From Mucilaginibacter corticis (GTDB lineage: Bacteria; Bacteroidota; Bacteroidia; Sphingobacteriales; Sphingobacteriaceae): a DNA stretch of 64,000 bases. Each line of letters opens with the position of its first letter. The stretch's first letter is position 1. The notes beneath the pieces are model-generated. The model saw only the letters and a program-made list of their open reading frames with translations, was not told the origin of the DNA and made no database searches. The position numbers were made by a program, and so were the translations under genes. Of this stretch, positions 63,586 through 64,000 are shown piece by piece. The stretch covers positions 930,001 through 994,000 of the forward strand of contig NZ_VLPK01000002.1 of assembly GCF_007558865.1 (NCBI RefSeq), written 5' to 3'.

Positions 63586-64000
63586 TTACAATGCAACTAA
63601 ATGAGAAAGGTGTTCGGGTGCGATGTCCTTAGCAAACTTGGCCAGCAATGTTTTCAGTTTGGGATTGACGATGTTCTGGCAAAAGGGTTTTGAAGGGTCC
63701 TTGTAATAGTAATCCAAATAGTTCTCCTCGTTAAGTTTGAACGTTTGAAAGGGCAGGGCCCTGGTGATAATCGTATCTGTAAAGTCCTTTTGTAAATTCT
63801 GGATAGCCTGAACAGCTTCCTGCGCCTGCGCATCATCAAAAGTGTAAACTGCCGACCGGTATTTGCTGCGCATCTCATGCGCTGATGTACAGCTATGGGT
63901 ATGCAAATGAACAGTGATGAGGGTTTGTAAACTGATCGTATCCGGGTCAAAATTTACGATCACGGCTTCCGACGGCACAGCGTTTTCACCATCAGATGAG
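63586..64000 (-). CDS. msrA: MsrA-like methionine sulfoxide reductase, partial at the window edge
   Basis: Continues past the window end: upstream of the GTG at 63978 the frame reads SSDGENAVPSEAVIVNFDPD, so this GTG is not the start and the gene is partial. MsrA family marks: VNFDPDTISLQTLITVHLHTHSC, MRSKYRSAVYTFDDAQ, and LPFQTFKLNEENYLDYYYKDP with the C-terminal Pro/Tyr region. The catalytic GCFW-type Cys would be outside the window. The usual DPTTxNRQGxDxGTQYRS stretch is changed here (HSCTSAHEMRSKYRS), so it is a divergent member. Confidence 0.85.
   Translation of the reverse strand, partial: SSDGENAVPSEAVIVNFDPDTISLQTLITVHLHTHSCTSAHEMRSKYRSAVYTFDDAQAQEAVQAIQNLQKDFTDTIITRALPFQTFKLNEENYLDYYYKDPSKPFCQNIVNPKLKTLLAKFAKDIAPEHLSHLVAL

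Noticed and set aside
1..64000. CRISPR arrays, insertion sequences, tRNA or rRNA genes
   Set aside because: No repeat-spacer array, no terminal inverted repeats with a transposase, no tRNA cloverleaf or rRNA signature was seen on reading both strands. This is a reading by eye, not a search.

Overview
The window looks like chromosomal DNA of a Bacteroidota bacterium, most likely Sphingobacteriaceae (Mucilaginibacter/Pedobacter-like); this is inferred from gene content. The signs are a TonB-dependent receptor with a carboxypeptidase-regulatory-like N-terminus, promoter-like TTTG-N19/21-TAnnTTTG elements with few Shine-Dalgarno sites, a Bacteroidota-style N-terminal module on one PAS protein, and families such as DUF3072, DUF4287 and TreY-MalQ. 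No rRNA, tRNA, CRISPR array, insertion sequence or phage gene was seen.

Layout. 1-5 kb: soluble PAS/GAF histidine kinases with single-domain receivers. 5-10.3 kb: small housekeeping and stress genes, including a Ku (NHEJ) operon, a GlcG/HbpS protein, a flavodoxin-like reductase, a RibD/DHFR-like reductase and several tiny genes. 10.3-14.7 kb: one very large SF1 helicase-nuclease (DUF4011 class), a candidate defence or nucleic-acid-processing gene. 14.7-16.8 kb: another receiver and a PAS protein with no kinase domain. 16.9-26.6 kb: a two-gene unit of giant proteins (about 1783 and 1437 aa) of unknown function, the strongest candidate for an undescribed system. 26.7-33.6 kb: two translesion-synthesis loci, an ImuA-ImuB-DnaE2 mutasome operon led by an unknown 128-aa protein, and dinB. 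33.6-35.5 kb: an AraC regulator and an NmrA-like oxidoreductase. 35.7-43.9 kb: OmpR/kinase pair, TonB-dependent receptor, beta-helix lipoprotein, beta-propeller and type-5-like purple acid phosphatase, read as a probable phosphate or organophosphate acquisition locus. 44-55.4 kb: a carbon-storage and osmotic block, with MscS channel, GH15 enzyme and receiver on one strand, and GlgX, TreZ and a TreY-MalQ fusion on the other. 55.4-64 kb: miscellaneous genes (Gmd, EamA transporter, lipoprotein, SnoaL-like, amidohydrolase, Crp/Fnr regulator, SDR, MsrA-like).

The glycogen/trehalose genes form a plausible route: GlgX debranches glycogen, TreY-MalQ makes maltooligosyltrehalose and recycles short glucans, and TreZ releases trehalose. 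The divergent operon holds a GH15 hydrolase and a mechanosensitive channel, so solute making and solute release are linked physically. In the mutasome operon the promoter has an inverted repeat exactly between its two elements, which suggests repressor control.

Several genes (positions about 275, 5490, 10038 and 59236) carry single-base frameshifts; three are one base short in a homopolymer, so assembly indels should be excluded before calling them pseudogenes. No gap over 300 bases lacks a gene; the longest (about 170-230 bases, e.g. 7384-7553, 35511-35741, 57163-57369) hold divergent promoter regions.
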